A DNA stretch of 64,000 nucleotides from Novosphingobium indicum (GCF_014645195.1 NZ_BMLK01000018.1:1-64000); one strand, 5' to 3'; shown: positions 17,101-24,754, counted from the stretch's first letter. Translations and numbers: made by a program. Notes: generated from the letters alone by a model not told the origin.

Positions 17101-17578
17101 CCAACTCTGCATTCGTCATATTCCCATTACTGAGCCAGTCGATCACGCCGGGGAGGTTATTGTTCGAGAAGCCGAAACCGATCGGGGTGCCGCCGGTGGA
17201 CGAGCCGTAGTCGGTCGCTGCTTCGTCGTTGACGCAGTGTGCGGCGAAGATGACTGTGCGCGGGTTGATCAGGGTGCCGGTGCACAGGCCGACAAAGCCG
17301 CCACCCACGTCGACGACCATCTGGCCGACGCCGTTCACGTCCACGGGGTCGACCGCGGTGGTCGGGGTGCCCGGATCGGCGATGACGATCTGCGGATCGG
17401 GCGCAACGCTATTGATATAGGTCGAATTGCCCTGCGCCTCGAGATAGGCGTTGGTGGGGTTTTCGGGTCCGTAGGCCTGGGCATTGGCCTGCGCCGAAAG
17501 GAGCGAGAGGGTTGCTACCGAGCCGAGCAGCGCGAAACGCTGGCACGACCGATAAGTGCTTGGACGAATGTTCTTCAT
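14111..17578 (-). CDS. Autotransporter (type V secretion) with trypsin-like serine protease passenger
   Basis: An 1155-aa protein. The start at 17578 is chosen because it gives a signal peptide (MKNIRPSTYR..., core LLGSVATLSLLS, end AQANA) and has AGGGGGA upstream. The passenger begins with an S1 peptidase domain with a visible catalytic triad: H114 in FAAHC, D185 in SDIAVASL and S314 in GDSGGP. A beta-helix-like region follows (repeated short hydrophobic strands, LTTPGDYFLKTGGLQGSGTI), then a C-terminal autotransporter barrel ending ...SVSVKF. Family knowledge: the barrel exports the passenger to the cell surface, where it may be released. It stands alone between two terminators or gaps. Confidence 0.92.
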   Translation of the reverse strand: MKNIRPSTYRSCQRFALLGSVATLSLLSAQANAQAYGPENPTNAYLEAQGNSTYINSVAPDPQIVIADPGTPTTAVDPVDVNGVGQMVVDVGGGFVGLCTGTLINPRTVIFAAHCVNDEAATDYGSSTGGTPIGFGFSNNNLPGVIDWLSNGNMTNAELAFFNANYVNYHPGSLEPDAVSFLYSDIAVASLDTPANGIPTWALMFSALPAPEAIDDANGTGYHVTITGYGRNGAGAEGSVNGIDFRRRVAENIVGGLASLDQFENFLFGGNSTTYPQNLYWIDFDDPTRQDVFDFNAWKDDGLPNEGITAGGDSGGPLILDDTFDTPVVLGVLSGGYTRFFNGQGPNSYGTASFYQPLYLYWDWIVENNPYRYVAAQEGDGAWEDPEHWVTTLDPMYMVLDENGNLVNGLPTLLGQGKTGNDGTFGQACFQWAASGDDECLDMSNGDYIVDGVVVNSGATVGDASNNSATVAFGDATLNPELAAQADEAVANPLALPDASIDNGLPGATGFVPNNSDGDRLTATPPRYYDVTLSAAGTTTLSSDVTVDRFTLNGAGAALDIMADGSLTSLMDITQHSGMLRVNGTLTTPGDYFLKTGGLQGSGTINAAYFTNLMGVIAPGGVGSIGTLTFNGNVILSSASTYLVDIGNGGTSDLIQVNATTYVDDGEGTTDGEAVAAAVVPTDGMASIGGSVIFGPVSGSMVRDGDSYTILTAEGGVYGTFNTPTAISAILTPTLSYSDTAVTATLEAGLYADVVNSGSPIQTAYAKLLDQNRSQYSKFAGLYGPTDLLTVGGVQSTLESWAPRVQPLMQSMGTAAMETSNRFIRDRLARVSDGMEGGSLAYYGGPSSVLATMGMSGLSSVDTMAAAAGAPERTVDGALPDDMSAFIAGGYINGDSDGAPTATPYAKDDFDGYYVAAGFEKAVGTNGFVGFAGSWTKMNGKPGYPVRDVKGDLFQVSAYGATRWSNGVGLDAQFSAGTFDLNMSRTVSSGDMSWDLEGKDQPFTYSGEVGVSAELMAGSMFAVTPRIAMRYANIDFGRYVETGGGPALQYEMQDYESLQARASLRVEGKGSIKPHLIGTFVHDFEDKPVAFGANFVGGVGSNAQFALPTDDQTWGEIGAGLSTSGDISIGVSVETTVGRSDINYQSYRGSVSVKF

Positions 17579-17909
17579 GTGTCCCCCTAGGACTGTTGAA
17601 CAGCAAAGAGGGGACGGCCCGGGCCGTCCCACCTCTGCCAGTGCTGGATTTCCGAAGAAATCCACCGCCATAGGCACCGCGACATCAGAGGGAGCCGGAG
17701 TGCATGGGGGGATGTTTGACGCCTAAATGACGTTCGGCAAGTCGGGTTGTCGGTGAAAATTGTGAAAACTTTGCAGGTGTTACTTTTATGCGTCATTCCA
17801 CCTAAGAAAATGACCGGATTTGTGTGTTGCTTCTCGAGCCAACTGTGTTTCCGGTCACTTATGTGCACAAGCATTCATGCTTGCCGTCGTCTTTACGATG
17901 TCTGTCGAC
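17579..17909. promoter_or_regulatory. 331-bp gap upstream of the autotransporter, with a perfect leader hairpin
   Basis: No gene is seen in this interval. It must hold the autotransporter promoter. A perfect 20-nt palindrome (GGGACGGCCCGGGCCGTCCC, 17611-17630) lies about 33 bp upstream of the start codon and would form a stable hairpin in the transcript leader. Positions 17735-17870 are clearly AT-richer than the surroundings and carry an 8-bp inverted repeat (TGACCGGA ... TCCGGTCA). No confident -35/-10 pair was assigned. Confidence 0.5.
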
Positions 17910-18974
17910 TCAGATGCGCCTTTCCACCGTCACGTTTCCGAACATCATGCCCTCTGCCGGCCCGGTCAGCACGTCCATCGGGAAGACCTTGGGAACGGCG
18001 CTGGCGGCATCGAGGCGGGCGAGGTGTTCGGCGGAAAGGGTGATGCCCAGCGCGCCGAGATTGTCTTCGAGCTGTGCCGGCGTGCGCGCGCCGAGGACGG
18101 GTGAGGCGACCGCCGGATTGGCGAGAGTCCAGGCCAGCGCGACCTGGGCGGGCGTGCAGCCGATGTCCTTGGCCACCGCGACCGTTTCGTCGGCGATGGC
18201 AAGGTTGGTCTCGTTGAGACGGCCGGTGACTGCGTTCATCGTCTTGCGGTCGAAAGTGCCGCCCGGTTCGGGCGGGGTCAGGTCGGCGCGGGAATACTTC
18301 CCCGTCAGCACGCCGCCGCCGAGCGGAGACCACGGGCAAACGCCCATGCCCATTTCCGCGGCCATCGGGATCATCTCGCGCTCCACCGTGCGTTCGAGCA
18401 GCGAATAGGAGATCTGCAGCGCGCAGAACTGGCTCCAGCCACGCAGCTCGGCGATGGCCTGCATGCGGCTGGCCTGCCAGGCCGGTGTGTCCGAGAGGCC
18501 GATGTATTGGACCTTCCCGCTCGTCACGAGATCGTCGAAAGCGCGCAGGATCTCGTCGACCGGCGTGCGAAAGTCCCACATGTGCAGATAGAGCAGGTCG
18601 ATCCAGTCGGTGCCCAGGCGGTGCAACGAGTCCTCGACCGAGCGCACCATGTTGCGCCGGCTGTTGCCTGCAGCATTGGGATCGCCGGGGCGGGTGGTGA
18701 GCGAGTACTTGGTGGAGATCACCACCTGCTCGCGCCGGTGGCCCAGCAGACGGCCGAGCAGCTTCTCCGATCCGCCCATGCCGCCGTAGAAGTCGGCGGT
18801 ATCAATGAAGTTGCCGCCGCGGTCGAGATAAGTATCGACCATCGTCGCGGCTTCGGCATCGCTGGAGCCCCAGCCATCCGGCCCGACGCCGAACGTCATG
18901 GTCCCCAGGCATAGCGGCGAGACGCGCAGGCCGGAACGTCCGAGCAGGCGATAGTGATCGAGTTGCGTGGCCAT
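17910..18974 (-). CDS. Aldo/keto reductase
   Basis: A 354-aa AKR of the voltage-channel-beta-subunit/YajO-like type. Visible motifs are GLRVSPLCLGTMTFG, NFIDTADFYGG with the catalytic Asp and Tyr, the ISTKYS lysine, YLHMWD, and the C-terminal cofactor-binding PVLGARTPAQLEDN. It is a cytosolic NADPH-dependent carbonyl reductase of unknown substrate. It lies 26 bp downstream of a TetR gene on the same strand and is probably controlled with it, which links it to the divergent LuxE-like/LuxC-like pair that would make aldehydes. Confidence 0.92.
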   Translation of the reverse strand: MATQLDHYRLLGRSGLRVSPLCLGTMTFGVGPDGWGSSDAEAATMVDTYLDRGGNFIDTADFYGGMGGSEKLLGRLLGHRREQVVISTKYSLTTRPGDPNAAGNSRRNMVRSVEDSLHRLGTDWIDLLYLHMWDFRTPVDEILRAFDDLVTSGKVQYIGLSDTPAWQASRMQAIAELRGWSQFCALQISYSLLERTVEREMIPMAAEMGMGVCPWSPLGGGVLTGKYSRADLTPPEPGGTFDRKTMNAVTGRLNETNLAIADETVAVAKDIGCTPAQVALAWTLANPAVASPVLGARTPAQLEDNLGALGITLSAEHLARLDAASAVPKVFPMDVLTGPAEGMMFGNVTVERRI

Positions 18975-19000
18975 GTCTTCTCTCTCTCCCCGGCGGCGCT

Positions 19001-19696
19001 TCAGCCCGCCTTGTCGTTTGCTTCGTCGCTGTCCGTTTCGTCTTTCTGCCGCGCAAAGCCGCCTGTGGCCATGCGCGTGAATTGCTCTGCCACCTCGGTC
19101 AAATCGCCGTTCCGCTCGCCGGCAATGCCGCCTTCGAAGTGGCGGTCGAGCGCGACGGCCATCTGGATGCCAAAAATGGCGAGGCCGACGAAATCGAGAT
19201 CGAGCCCGTCGCGGGTGAGGCCATTGAGGATTTCGCCGCGCGCGCGGACCAGCGGCACGATGTGTTCGCGGTAGAGGTCGCGGCCCTGATCCGGATCGCT
19301 GAACAAGGCGGCGGCAAGCAGCGGGAATACGCGGTCCATATCCGCCAGATGACGTTCGCCGGACGAGCGCGCGAGTGCTGCGATCTCATCCGGGCCGGTG
19401 GCGCTTTCGTAGACTTCGCGCCGCGCGTGCATTCCGCGCATGGCTTCGATCAGCGGCTTGATCACGGCTTCCTCGAAAAGCGATTCCTTGCTGGGGAAGT
19501 GTTCGAAGATCGTCGCCTGATTGACTTCGGCGGCGCGGGCGATGTCGCGGGTGCGGGCGCCTTTCAGGTTGGAGCGGGCGAAGACTTTCTGGGCTGCCGC
19601 GATGATCTGTTTCCGCCGTTCGGCCGCCGGCATGTACGTGCGCCGCCGACGGGGCGTAGCGTCTTTGGCCGATGCGGTATTTGCGGGCGGTGCCAA
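19001..19696 (-). CDS. TetR-family transcriptional regulator
   Basis: A 231-aa TetR repressor. The N-terminal helix-turn-helix is clear (RRKQIIAAAQKVFARSNLKGARTRDIARAAEVNQATIFEHFPSKESLF). The C-terminal part is a ligand-binding helical domain. A basic N-terminal tail (TPRRRRTYMPAAERRK) precedes the domain. It is divergent from the LuxE-like gene; a 14-bp palindrome at 19772-19785 in the shared promoter region is the likely operator, so it probably represses itself, the aldo/keto reductase and the LuxE/LuxC-like genes in response to an acyl or aldehyde ligand (inference). Confidence 0.92.
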   Translation of the reverse strand: MAPPANTASAKDATPRRRRTYMPAAERRKQIIAAAQKVFARSNLKGARTRDIARAAEVNQATIFEHFPSKESLFEEAVIKPLIEAMRGMHARREVYESATGPDEIAALARSSGERHLADMDRVFPLLAAALFSDPDQGRDLYREHIVPLVRARGEILNGLTRDGLDLDFVGLAIFGIQMAVALDRHFEGGIAGERNGDLTEVAEQFTRMATGGFARQKDETDSDEANDKAG

Positions 19697-19771
19697 TTTC
19701 TTGCGTCCTTCCGGGCTCGGTATTTCGGTTTTGTCTTGGTCGAACTAGCAATTGACGGAACGAGAAACAAC

Positions 19772-19785
19772 CAACCAATTGGTTG
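19772..19785. promoter_or_regulatory. Candidate TetR operator
   Basis: CAACCAATTGGTTG is a perfect 14-bp palindrome in the 166-bp interval between the divergent TetR (19696) and LuxE-like (19863) genes. The ACCAATTGGT core and its placement are typical of operators of TetR-family repressors with fatty-acid- or xenobiotic-type ligands. Confidence 0.7.
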
Positions 19786-19862
19786 ATTTGAATTGACCCA
19801 CAGCGCATGGTCCCGACTCGAAAGCTCGGGAAACGGGCATCGGACTATTCGGGAGAAGGACC

Positions 19863-21311
19863 ATGGCGACCACTGCACCACCGCAGGATGCAACCACCGA
19901 GCGGGAAGCCGAAGCATGGATGGAAGATCCCTATGGCTACTTCGGCCATCACAACACGCGCATTCATTCGCTTGAGCGCGGCCATGTGGAGGCTGTGCAG
20001 CTTGCCGCGATGAACCGCCGGCTGGCGGAACGACGCGACCAGATTCAGGTGCTGCAGAAGCTCGCCGACGGGCAGGGGATAGATGGCCTTGCCTCGCTCG
20101 ACGACATGGCGCCGCTGCTGATGCCGCACGACATCTACAAGTCCTATCCGGTCTCGCTGCTGGCCAAGGGGCAGTACGGCAAGCTCAACACCTGGCTGTC
20201 GCGCCTGACGCGGCATGCGCCCAACGAGGTCGACGTGTCCGAGTGCGATTCCATCGACTCCTGGCTGGTCAAGCTGCGTGAGGAAACGCCTCTCGATGTC
20301 GCGACGTCCTCGGGATCGACCGGGACCTGCTCGTTCTTCCCGAAGTCGAAAAAGGACTATCAGGTCTCCGTCATGGGTCTGCGCGTGCAGCTTGCGCAGA
20401 AGTTTGGCGGAGATCCGCGGCCCGGCGACATCAACGACGCGATGCACGCCGTGGTGCCGCTCTACCGCGATGGCCATGCTTCGACCGGCGCCTTTCCCAA
20501 GTACATCCGCGAGGCCTTCTGCAAGGGCGACGACAGCAAGCTGCACACGGCCTTCGACTTCAAGATCAGCTCCGACCTGATGTGGCTTGCCGCCCGGCTG
20601 CGCGCGGCGGCGGCCAAGGGCGATGCCAGCAAGGTCGATGTGCCGCCCGCGCTCCTGGCGCGCCGCGAGGAGTGGGAGCAGTCGCAGGCCGAGGCGCCTG
20701 CCCGGCAGATGGAGTTCATCAACCGCATGGTCACGCAGCTTCGTGGCGAGCGCGTCTTTGCCATGGGCACATCGAACATGTTCTACGCGGTGGCGAAGAA
20801 GGGGCTCGAAGAAGGCATCCGCGCCAGCTTCTCGCCGGATTCGGTGCTGATGGGCGGGGGCGGCGCCAAGGGCGTTCCGCTGCCCGACGATCTGGAAGAA
20901 GTGATCTGCGGCTTCTTCGGCTTCGAGCGGATGACCTCGGGCTACGGCATGACCGAGATGAACTCGTTCTCGATCCTGTGCGAGCACGATCACTATCACG
21001 TGCTGCCGTGGGTGACGGTGTTCCAGCTCGATCTCGACACCGGCCAGCCGCTGCCGCGCAAGGGTAAGCAGACCGGCCGCGCGGCGTTCTTCGACATGAC
21101 GCAGGATTCGACCTGGGGCGGGCTCGTCACTGGCGATCTCGTCACCATCGACTGGGGCAATACCTGCAAGTGCGGCCGCACCTCGGTCGCGCTCGAAAAG
21201 AAGATCAACCGGGTGAGCGAGTTGCAGGGCGGGGACGACAAGATCTCCTGCGCCGCCACGCCGCAGGCCCAGTCCGAGGCGATGGACTTCCTGACCGGGC
21301 TGGGAGGCTGA
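19863..21311 (+). CDS. LuxE-like acyl-protein synthetase (AMP-forming)
   Basis: A 482-aa protein of the LuxE/adenylation-like family. The ATP-binding loop reads TSSGSTGT, a later segment has SGYGMTEMN, and a C-terminal CKCGR motif (C435, C437) matches the position where LuxE carries its acyl-accepting cysteine. LuxE activates a fatty acid with ATP and holds it as a thioester for reduction by LuxC. The next gene is LuxC-like, supporting a fatty-acid reductase pair. No luxAB luciferase genes are present, so light production is not implied. It starts 166 bp from a divergent TetR gene. Confidence 0.8.
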   Translation: MATTAPPQDATTEREAEAWMEDPYGYFGHHNTRIHSLERGHVEAVQLAAMNRRLAERRDQIQVLQKLADGQGIDGLASLDDMAPLLMPHDIYKSYPVSLLAKGQYGKLNTWLSRLTRHAPNEVDVSECDSIDSWLVKLREETPLDVATSSGSTGTCSFFPKSKKDYQVSVMGLRVQLAQKFGGDPRPGDINDAMHAVVPLYRDGHASTGAFPKYIREAFCKGDDSKLHTAFDFKISSDLMWLAARLRAAAAKGDASKVDVPPALLARREEWEQSQAEAPARQMEFINRMVTQLRGERVFAMGTSNMFYAVAKKGLEEGIRASFSPDSVLMGGGGAKGVPLPDDLEEVICGFFGFERMTSGYGMTEMNSFSILCEHDHYHVLPWVTVFQLDLDTGQPLPRKGKQTGRAAFFDMTQDSTWGGLVTGDLVTIDWGNTCKCGRTSVALEKKINRVSELQGGDDKISCAATPQAQSEAMDFLTGLGG

Positions 21312-21328
21312 AACAGCATCCATTCGTG

Positions 21329-21376
21329 CTGAGCTTGTCGAAGCACAGGCGCAAACCCATCCTTCGACAAGCTCAG
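21329..21376. repeat. REP-like inverted repeat between the LuxE-like and LuxC-like genes
   Basis: CTGAGCTTGTCGAAG (21329-21343) and CTTCGACAAGCTCAG (21362-21376) form a perfect 15-bp inverted repeat with an 18-nt loop. The sequence resembles a dispersed palindromic unit that I recall as frequent in sphingomonad intergenic DNA. In the transcript it would be a stable hairpin between the two genes. It has no T tract, so it is more likely an mRNA-stability element or REP relic than a terminator. Confidence 0.8.
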
Positions 21377-21409
21377 GATGAGCGGGGTGGGGTTCTTAAG
21401 GATTTACGC

Positions 21410-22888
21410 ATGATGGCGACACGCCCCATTTCCTATGCCGTGCTGCGCGGCCAGGTGATCGAGAGCGACCTGATCGAGTTCGGCGGGCGCAGCGGGGACA
21501 TCTCGTTCCTCGCGCCCGATCCGCAAAAGATCGCGAGCCGCATTCCGCTCGCCTCGCCGCGGCTGATGGAGGATCTCTACGATCTCAGTTTCGAGGACAT
21601 CCTCGACTACCTCGCCGAACTCGGCGCGCGGCTGGACGTGAACGGCAACGACTACCTGCGCGAGGCACGCGAGCACTCCTACGCCACAGCGCCGACCACC
21701 AAGCCGATCATGGACCACTTTTTCCACGACATGCCCTTCATGTTCGACAAGGAGCGCATTCGCGGCATGGTCGATTTCAATATCGGCGTGGACTACCTCG
21801 AGCGCTGGGTGGAGCAGGAAATCAACGGCTCGAAAGTCGGCATCCGCGCCTATGGAGCGCGGACGCTGCACATCGTTGCCGGTAACGGCCCGGTGCTGGG
21901 CGCGCTGACCGTGCTGCGCGGTGCGGTGACGCGCGGGGACACCATCATCAAGGTCCCCTCGAACGATCCCTTCACCACTGGCGCCATCGCCCGCACCATG
22001 GTGGACATGGCGCCCGATCATCCGATCACGAAGCACCTCGCGGTCGCCTACTGGCGCGGCGGCGACGAGGCGCTGGAATCGCAGATCTACCAGCCGCACA
22101 ACATCGAGAAGATCTGCGCGTGGGGCGGCTTCGCCTCGGTCAAGCATGTGACGAAGTACATCCAGCCGGGCATCGAACTGATCAGCCTCGACCCCAAGCG
22201 TTCCGCCTCGATCATCGGCCCCCAAGCGCTGGAGGACGACGAGGCGATCGAAGAGACGGCCAGGCGTCTCGCCTGCGACTTCTCGGTCGGCAACCAGACC
22301 GCCTGCGCTTCCGCGCGCATGGTCTATGTGATGTGCGGGACCGAGGACGAGGACATCGAGAAGCTCAAGACGCTGGGGCAGAAGGCCTACGACGCGATGT
22401 TCGATCTGCCCGAAGTGCTCACCACCAAACCCAAGCGCTATGATCCGGATCTCAAGTCCAGCGTGGATTCGCTGCGTTTCTCGGAAGACTTCTACACGGT
22501 CATCGGCGGCGAGGAGGGCGAGGGCGCAGTGATTGTCAGCCACACGTCCGATCGCGTCGACTTCTGGGAGTATCTCGGCGACCGCACCGTCAACCTCATT
22601 CCGGTCGATACGCTGGAGGAAGTGCTCGATGTGGTCGACGCTTATACCCAGACAGTGGGCATCTGGCCCGAAAGCCTGCGCGAAGTCGTGCGGCACAAGG
22701 GCGCGCTGCATGGCGGACAGCGCTTCGTCCAGCTTGGCTACGTATTCAACGGGCCCGGTCTGGTCGGTCCGCAGGACGGCATCGAGCCGATGCGCCGCAT
22801 TGTGAAATGGATCATTTCCGAAGAGCCCTCCGAAGGTCGCAAGGGGTTCTGGGAGGCGGACAAGGAGGACATCAAGGTCGTCGCCTGA
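21410..22888 (+). CDS. LuxC-like acyl-CoA/acyl-protein reductase
   Basis: A 492-aa protein of the LuxC (aldehyde-dehydrogenase-superfamily) reductase family. The likely acyl-accepting cysteine is C299 in FSVGNQTACASARM, matching the LuxC pattern with Gln/Thr before Ala-Cys. A nucleotide-binding region (HIVAGNGPVLGALTVLRGAVTRGD) and KVPSNDPF lie upstream as in LuxC. It would reduce an activated acyl group to an aldehyde with NADPH. Start ATG 21410 has TTAAGGA upstream. It follows the LuxE-like gene across a 98-bp gap holding a REP-like hairpin. Confidence 0.88.
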   Translation: MMATRPISYAVLRGQVIESDLIEFGGRSGDISFLAPDPQKIASRIPLASPRLMEDLYDLSFEDILDYLAELGARLDVNGNDYLREAREHSYATAPTTKPIMDHFFHDMPFMFDKERIRGMVDFNIGVDYLERWVEQEINGSKVGIRAYGARTLHIVAGNGPVLGALTVLRGAVTRGDTIIKVPSNDPFTTGAIARTMVDMAPDHPITKHLAVAYWRGGDEALESQIYQPHNIEKICAWGGFASVKHVTKYIQPGIELISLDPKRSASIIGPQALEDDEAIEETARRLACDFSVGNQTACASARMVYVMCGTEDEDIEKLKTLGQKAYDAMFDLPEVLTTKPKRYDPDLKSSVDSLRFSEDFYTVIGGEEGEGAVIVSHTSDRVDFWEYLGDRTVNLIPVDTLEEVLDVVDAYTQTVGIWPESLREVVRHKGALHGGQRFVQLGYVFNGPGLVGPQDGIEPMRRIVKWIISEEPSEGRKGFWEADKEDIKVVA

Positions 22889-22941
22889 ACGACCAGTGTC
22901 CGGCCTTGCGGGGAGGTCATGCTGCGCCTAGCAAGCGGGGC

Positions 22942-24087
22942 ATGACCTGCTCCCCCGACATCGCCGAAGTCGATCCCTTTCACGCCATCTCGATAGGGCG
23001 TCTCGCCTACGATCTGGCGGAGCAGGGGCGCGATGTCATCCACATGGAATATGGCCAGCCTTCTACCGGTGCGCCGGCCGAGGCGATCGCCGCCGCGCAC
23101 AAGGCGCTCGACGGCGATCCGGGCGGCTACTGGGAAAGCACGGCGCTCAAGCAGCGCATCGCCCGCCATTACGACGAGGCTTACGGTGTCCCGGTGGATG
23201 AGGAGCAGGTGATCCTGACCTGCGGCGCCTCGCCGGCGCTGGTGCTGGCGCTGTCGTGCCTGTTCCAGCCCGGCGCGCGAGTGGTGATGGCCCGGCCGGG
23301 CTACGTTGCTTACCGCAACACGCTCAAGGCCATGTACCTCGAGCCGGTGGAAGTCGCCTGCGGTCCGGCCGAGCGTTATCAGATGACGGCAGAGGCGCTC
23401 GACGCGCTCGACCCGGTGCCGGAAGGGCTGATCCTCGCCAGTCCTGCAAATCCCACTGGAACTATTATTGCGCCGGACGAGTTGGCGGCGATTGCCGATG
23501 TGTGCCGCCGCAAGGGCATTCGCGTCGTTTCCGATGAGATCTATCACGGCCTGACTTATGGAAATGCTGCACAGTCCACGCTGCAGCATTTGCCCGAGGC
23601 GCTGGTCGTCAACAGCTTCTCGAAATACTTCTCGATGGCGGGTTGGCGGCTTGGCTGGCTGGTGGTTCCGCCCGAGCTGATCGACGCGGCCCGCGCGCGA
23701 ATGGGTAACCTGTTCCTCACGCCGCCGGTGCTGGCGCAGCATGCCGGGCTGGTCGCTTTCGACTGCCGTGACGAACTGGAAAGTCACCTCGCGAATTATG
23801 CTCGCAACCGCGAACTGCTGCTGGCAGCATTGCCGCGTCTGGGGCTGCAGCAAATCGCGCCGCCGGACGGCGCGTTCTACATCTGGGCAGAGATCGGTCA
23901 CATGACCAATGACAGTCTCTCGTTCTGCCGGCAATTGCTGGAGGATACCGGTGTCGCAACGGCTCCGGGCGTCGATTTCGATCCGGTCGATGGCGGGCGC
24001 TACATCCGTTTCAGCTTTGCCGTGTCTCCGGCCGAGATCGAAGCGGCGATCGAGCGAATGGTGCCCTGGTTCGCGGCGCGCCGCTAA
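22942..24087 (+). CDS. Class I/II PLP-dependent aminotransferase
   Basis: A 381-aa fold-type I aminotransferase. The substrate/PLP motifs are in order: GQPSTGAP, GASPALVLALSC, SPANPTGT, VVSDEIYHGLTYG and the PLP lysine in NSFSKYFSMAGWRLGW. It starts 53 bp after the LuxC-like gene on the same strand and may share its transcript; coupling aldehyde formation with amination is a possible but unproven pathway. A weak ribosome site (GCGGGG) precedes ATG 22942. It is an aspartate/alanine-type enzyme by motif; the amino donor is unknown. Confidence 0.9.
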   Translation: MTCSPDIAEVDPFHAISIGRLAYDLAEQGRDVIHMEYGQPSTGAPAEAIAAAHKALDGDPGGYWESTALKQRIARHYDEAYGVPVDEEQVILTCGASPALVLALSCLFQPGARVVMARPGYVAYRNTLKAMYLEPVEVACGPAERYQMTAEALDALDPVPEGLILASPANPTGTIIAPDELAAIADVCRRKGIRVVSDEIYHGLTYGNAAQSTLQHLPEALVVNSFSKYFSMAGWRLGWLVVPPELIDAARARMGNLFLTPPVLAQHAGLVAFDCRDELESHLANYARNRELLLAALPRLGLQQIAPPDGAFYIWAEIGHMTNDSLSFCRQLLEDTGVATAPGVDFDPVDGGRYIRFSFAVSPAEIEAAIERMVPWFAARR

Positions 24088-24102
24088 GCGCATGTCGCAG
24101 CA

Positions 24103-24675
24103 TCAGTGGATGCGGCGATCGGGTTCGAGGACATTAAGAACCGACTGCGTGAACCAGTCGCAGATGCTGTCGGTTTCGCGCTCGTCGAAGATTGTCAGTG
24201 GCAAGTGCTTTATGAAAAATACAAAGCCTATGCCGAGGATTGCCATCTGCAGTGCGCGGACTTTCCCGTCGGGATCGCCCAGGGCGGCACCTACCGGCAC
24301 GATATTGAGTTCGGTGAAAATCTGCGCTGCAATTGTTGCCGCTTCGCGTTCGCCCGAGGCCATGGCGATCATCAGCATCGAGTCTGTTGCGCCCGGATTA
24401 TCGCGCAACATCTTCGTCAAGGCAGTGGCAAATTCCGCGTAGGGCGGCCGGACGACTTCATGGTCGGGCATGGAGTCTCGCAGGGCGGCCTCGAACAGGC
24501 CGATCTTCGATCCATAGTAGCGCAGCACGAGGGTCGAACTCGTTCCGGCCAGCGCCGCAACCTCGCGAATCCCGGTATGCGAATACCCTGTGTTCGAGAA
24601 AGCCTGCTTGGCAGCGGCAAGAATTCGCGCCCGCGTTACTTCCGCGTTGCGCTTCCGGGACCTCTCCATTGTCAT
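24103..24675 (-). CDS. TetR-family transcriptional regulator
   Basis: A 190-aa TetR regulator. The helix-turn-helix is visible in RARILAAAKQAFSNTGYSHTGIREVAALAGTSSTLVLRYYGSKIGLFEAAL. Start chosen at ATG 24675 (MTMERSRKR) because the open frame further upstream runs into the divergent promoter region; 24669 is also possible. It is convergent with the aminotransferase gene (15-bp gap) and divergent from the MBL-fold hydrolase, which it probably controls through the inverted repeat at 24728-24742. Confidence 0.9.
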   Translation of the reverse strand: MTMERSRKRNAEVTRARILAAAKQAFSNTGYSHTGIREVAALAGTSSTLVLRYYGSKIGLFEAALRDSMPDHEVVRPPYAEFATALTKMLRDNPGATDSMLMIAMASGEREAATIAAQIFTELNIVPVGAALGDPDGKVRALQMAILGIGFVFFIKHLPLTIFDERETDSICDWFTQSVLNVLEPDRRIH

Positions 24676-24727
24676 CGATTGCAATCTAGGAGCGGTATTG
24701 ACACCGAAGCAAGCAAAATCAAGGTTA

Positions 24728-24742
24728 TCAGTTGGTAACTGA
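24728..24742. promoter_or_regulatory. Candidate operator for the second TetR regulator
   Basis: TCAGTTGGTAACTGA is a perfect inverted repeat (6-bp arms TCAGTT/AACTGA, 3-bp centre) in the 79-bp space between the divergent TetR (24675) and MBL-fold hydrolase (24755) genes. A TTGACA hexamer (24698-24703) lies upstream of it toward the hydrolase gene, so bound repressor would overlap the promoter. Confidence 0.55.
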
Positions 24743-24754
24743 GGAGGGTGGGGG

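Noticed and set aside
15851..17590. Long plus-strand frame (579 codons) opposite the autotransporter
   Set aside because: It is the antisense shadow of a high-GC gene with clear protease and barrel motifs; the translated product has no recognisable domain.
19863..22888. Bioluminescence operon
   Set aside because: Only LuxE-like and LuxC-like genes are present; no luciferase (luxAB) or flavin reductase gene is found around them.
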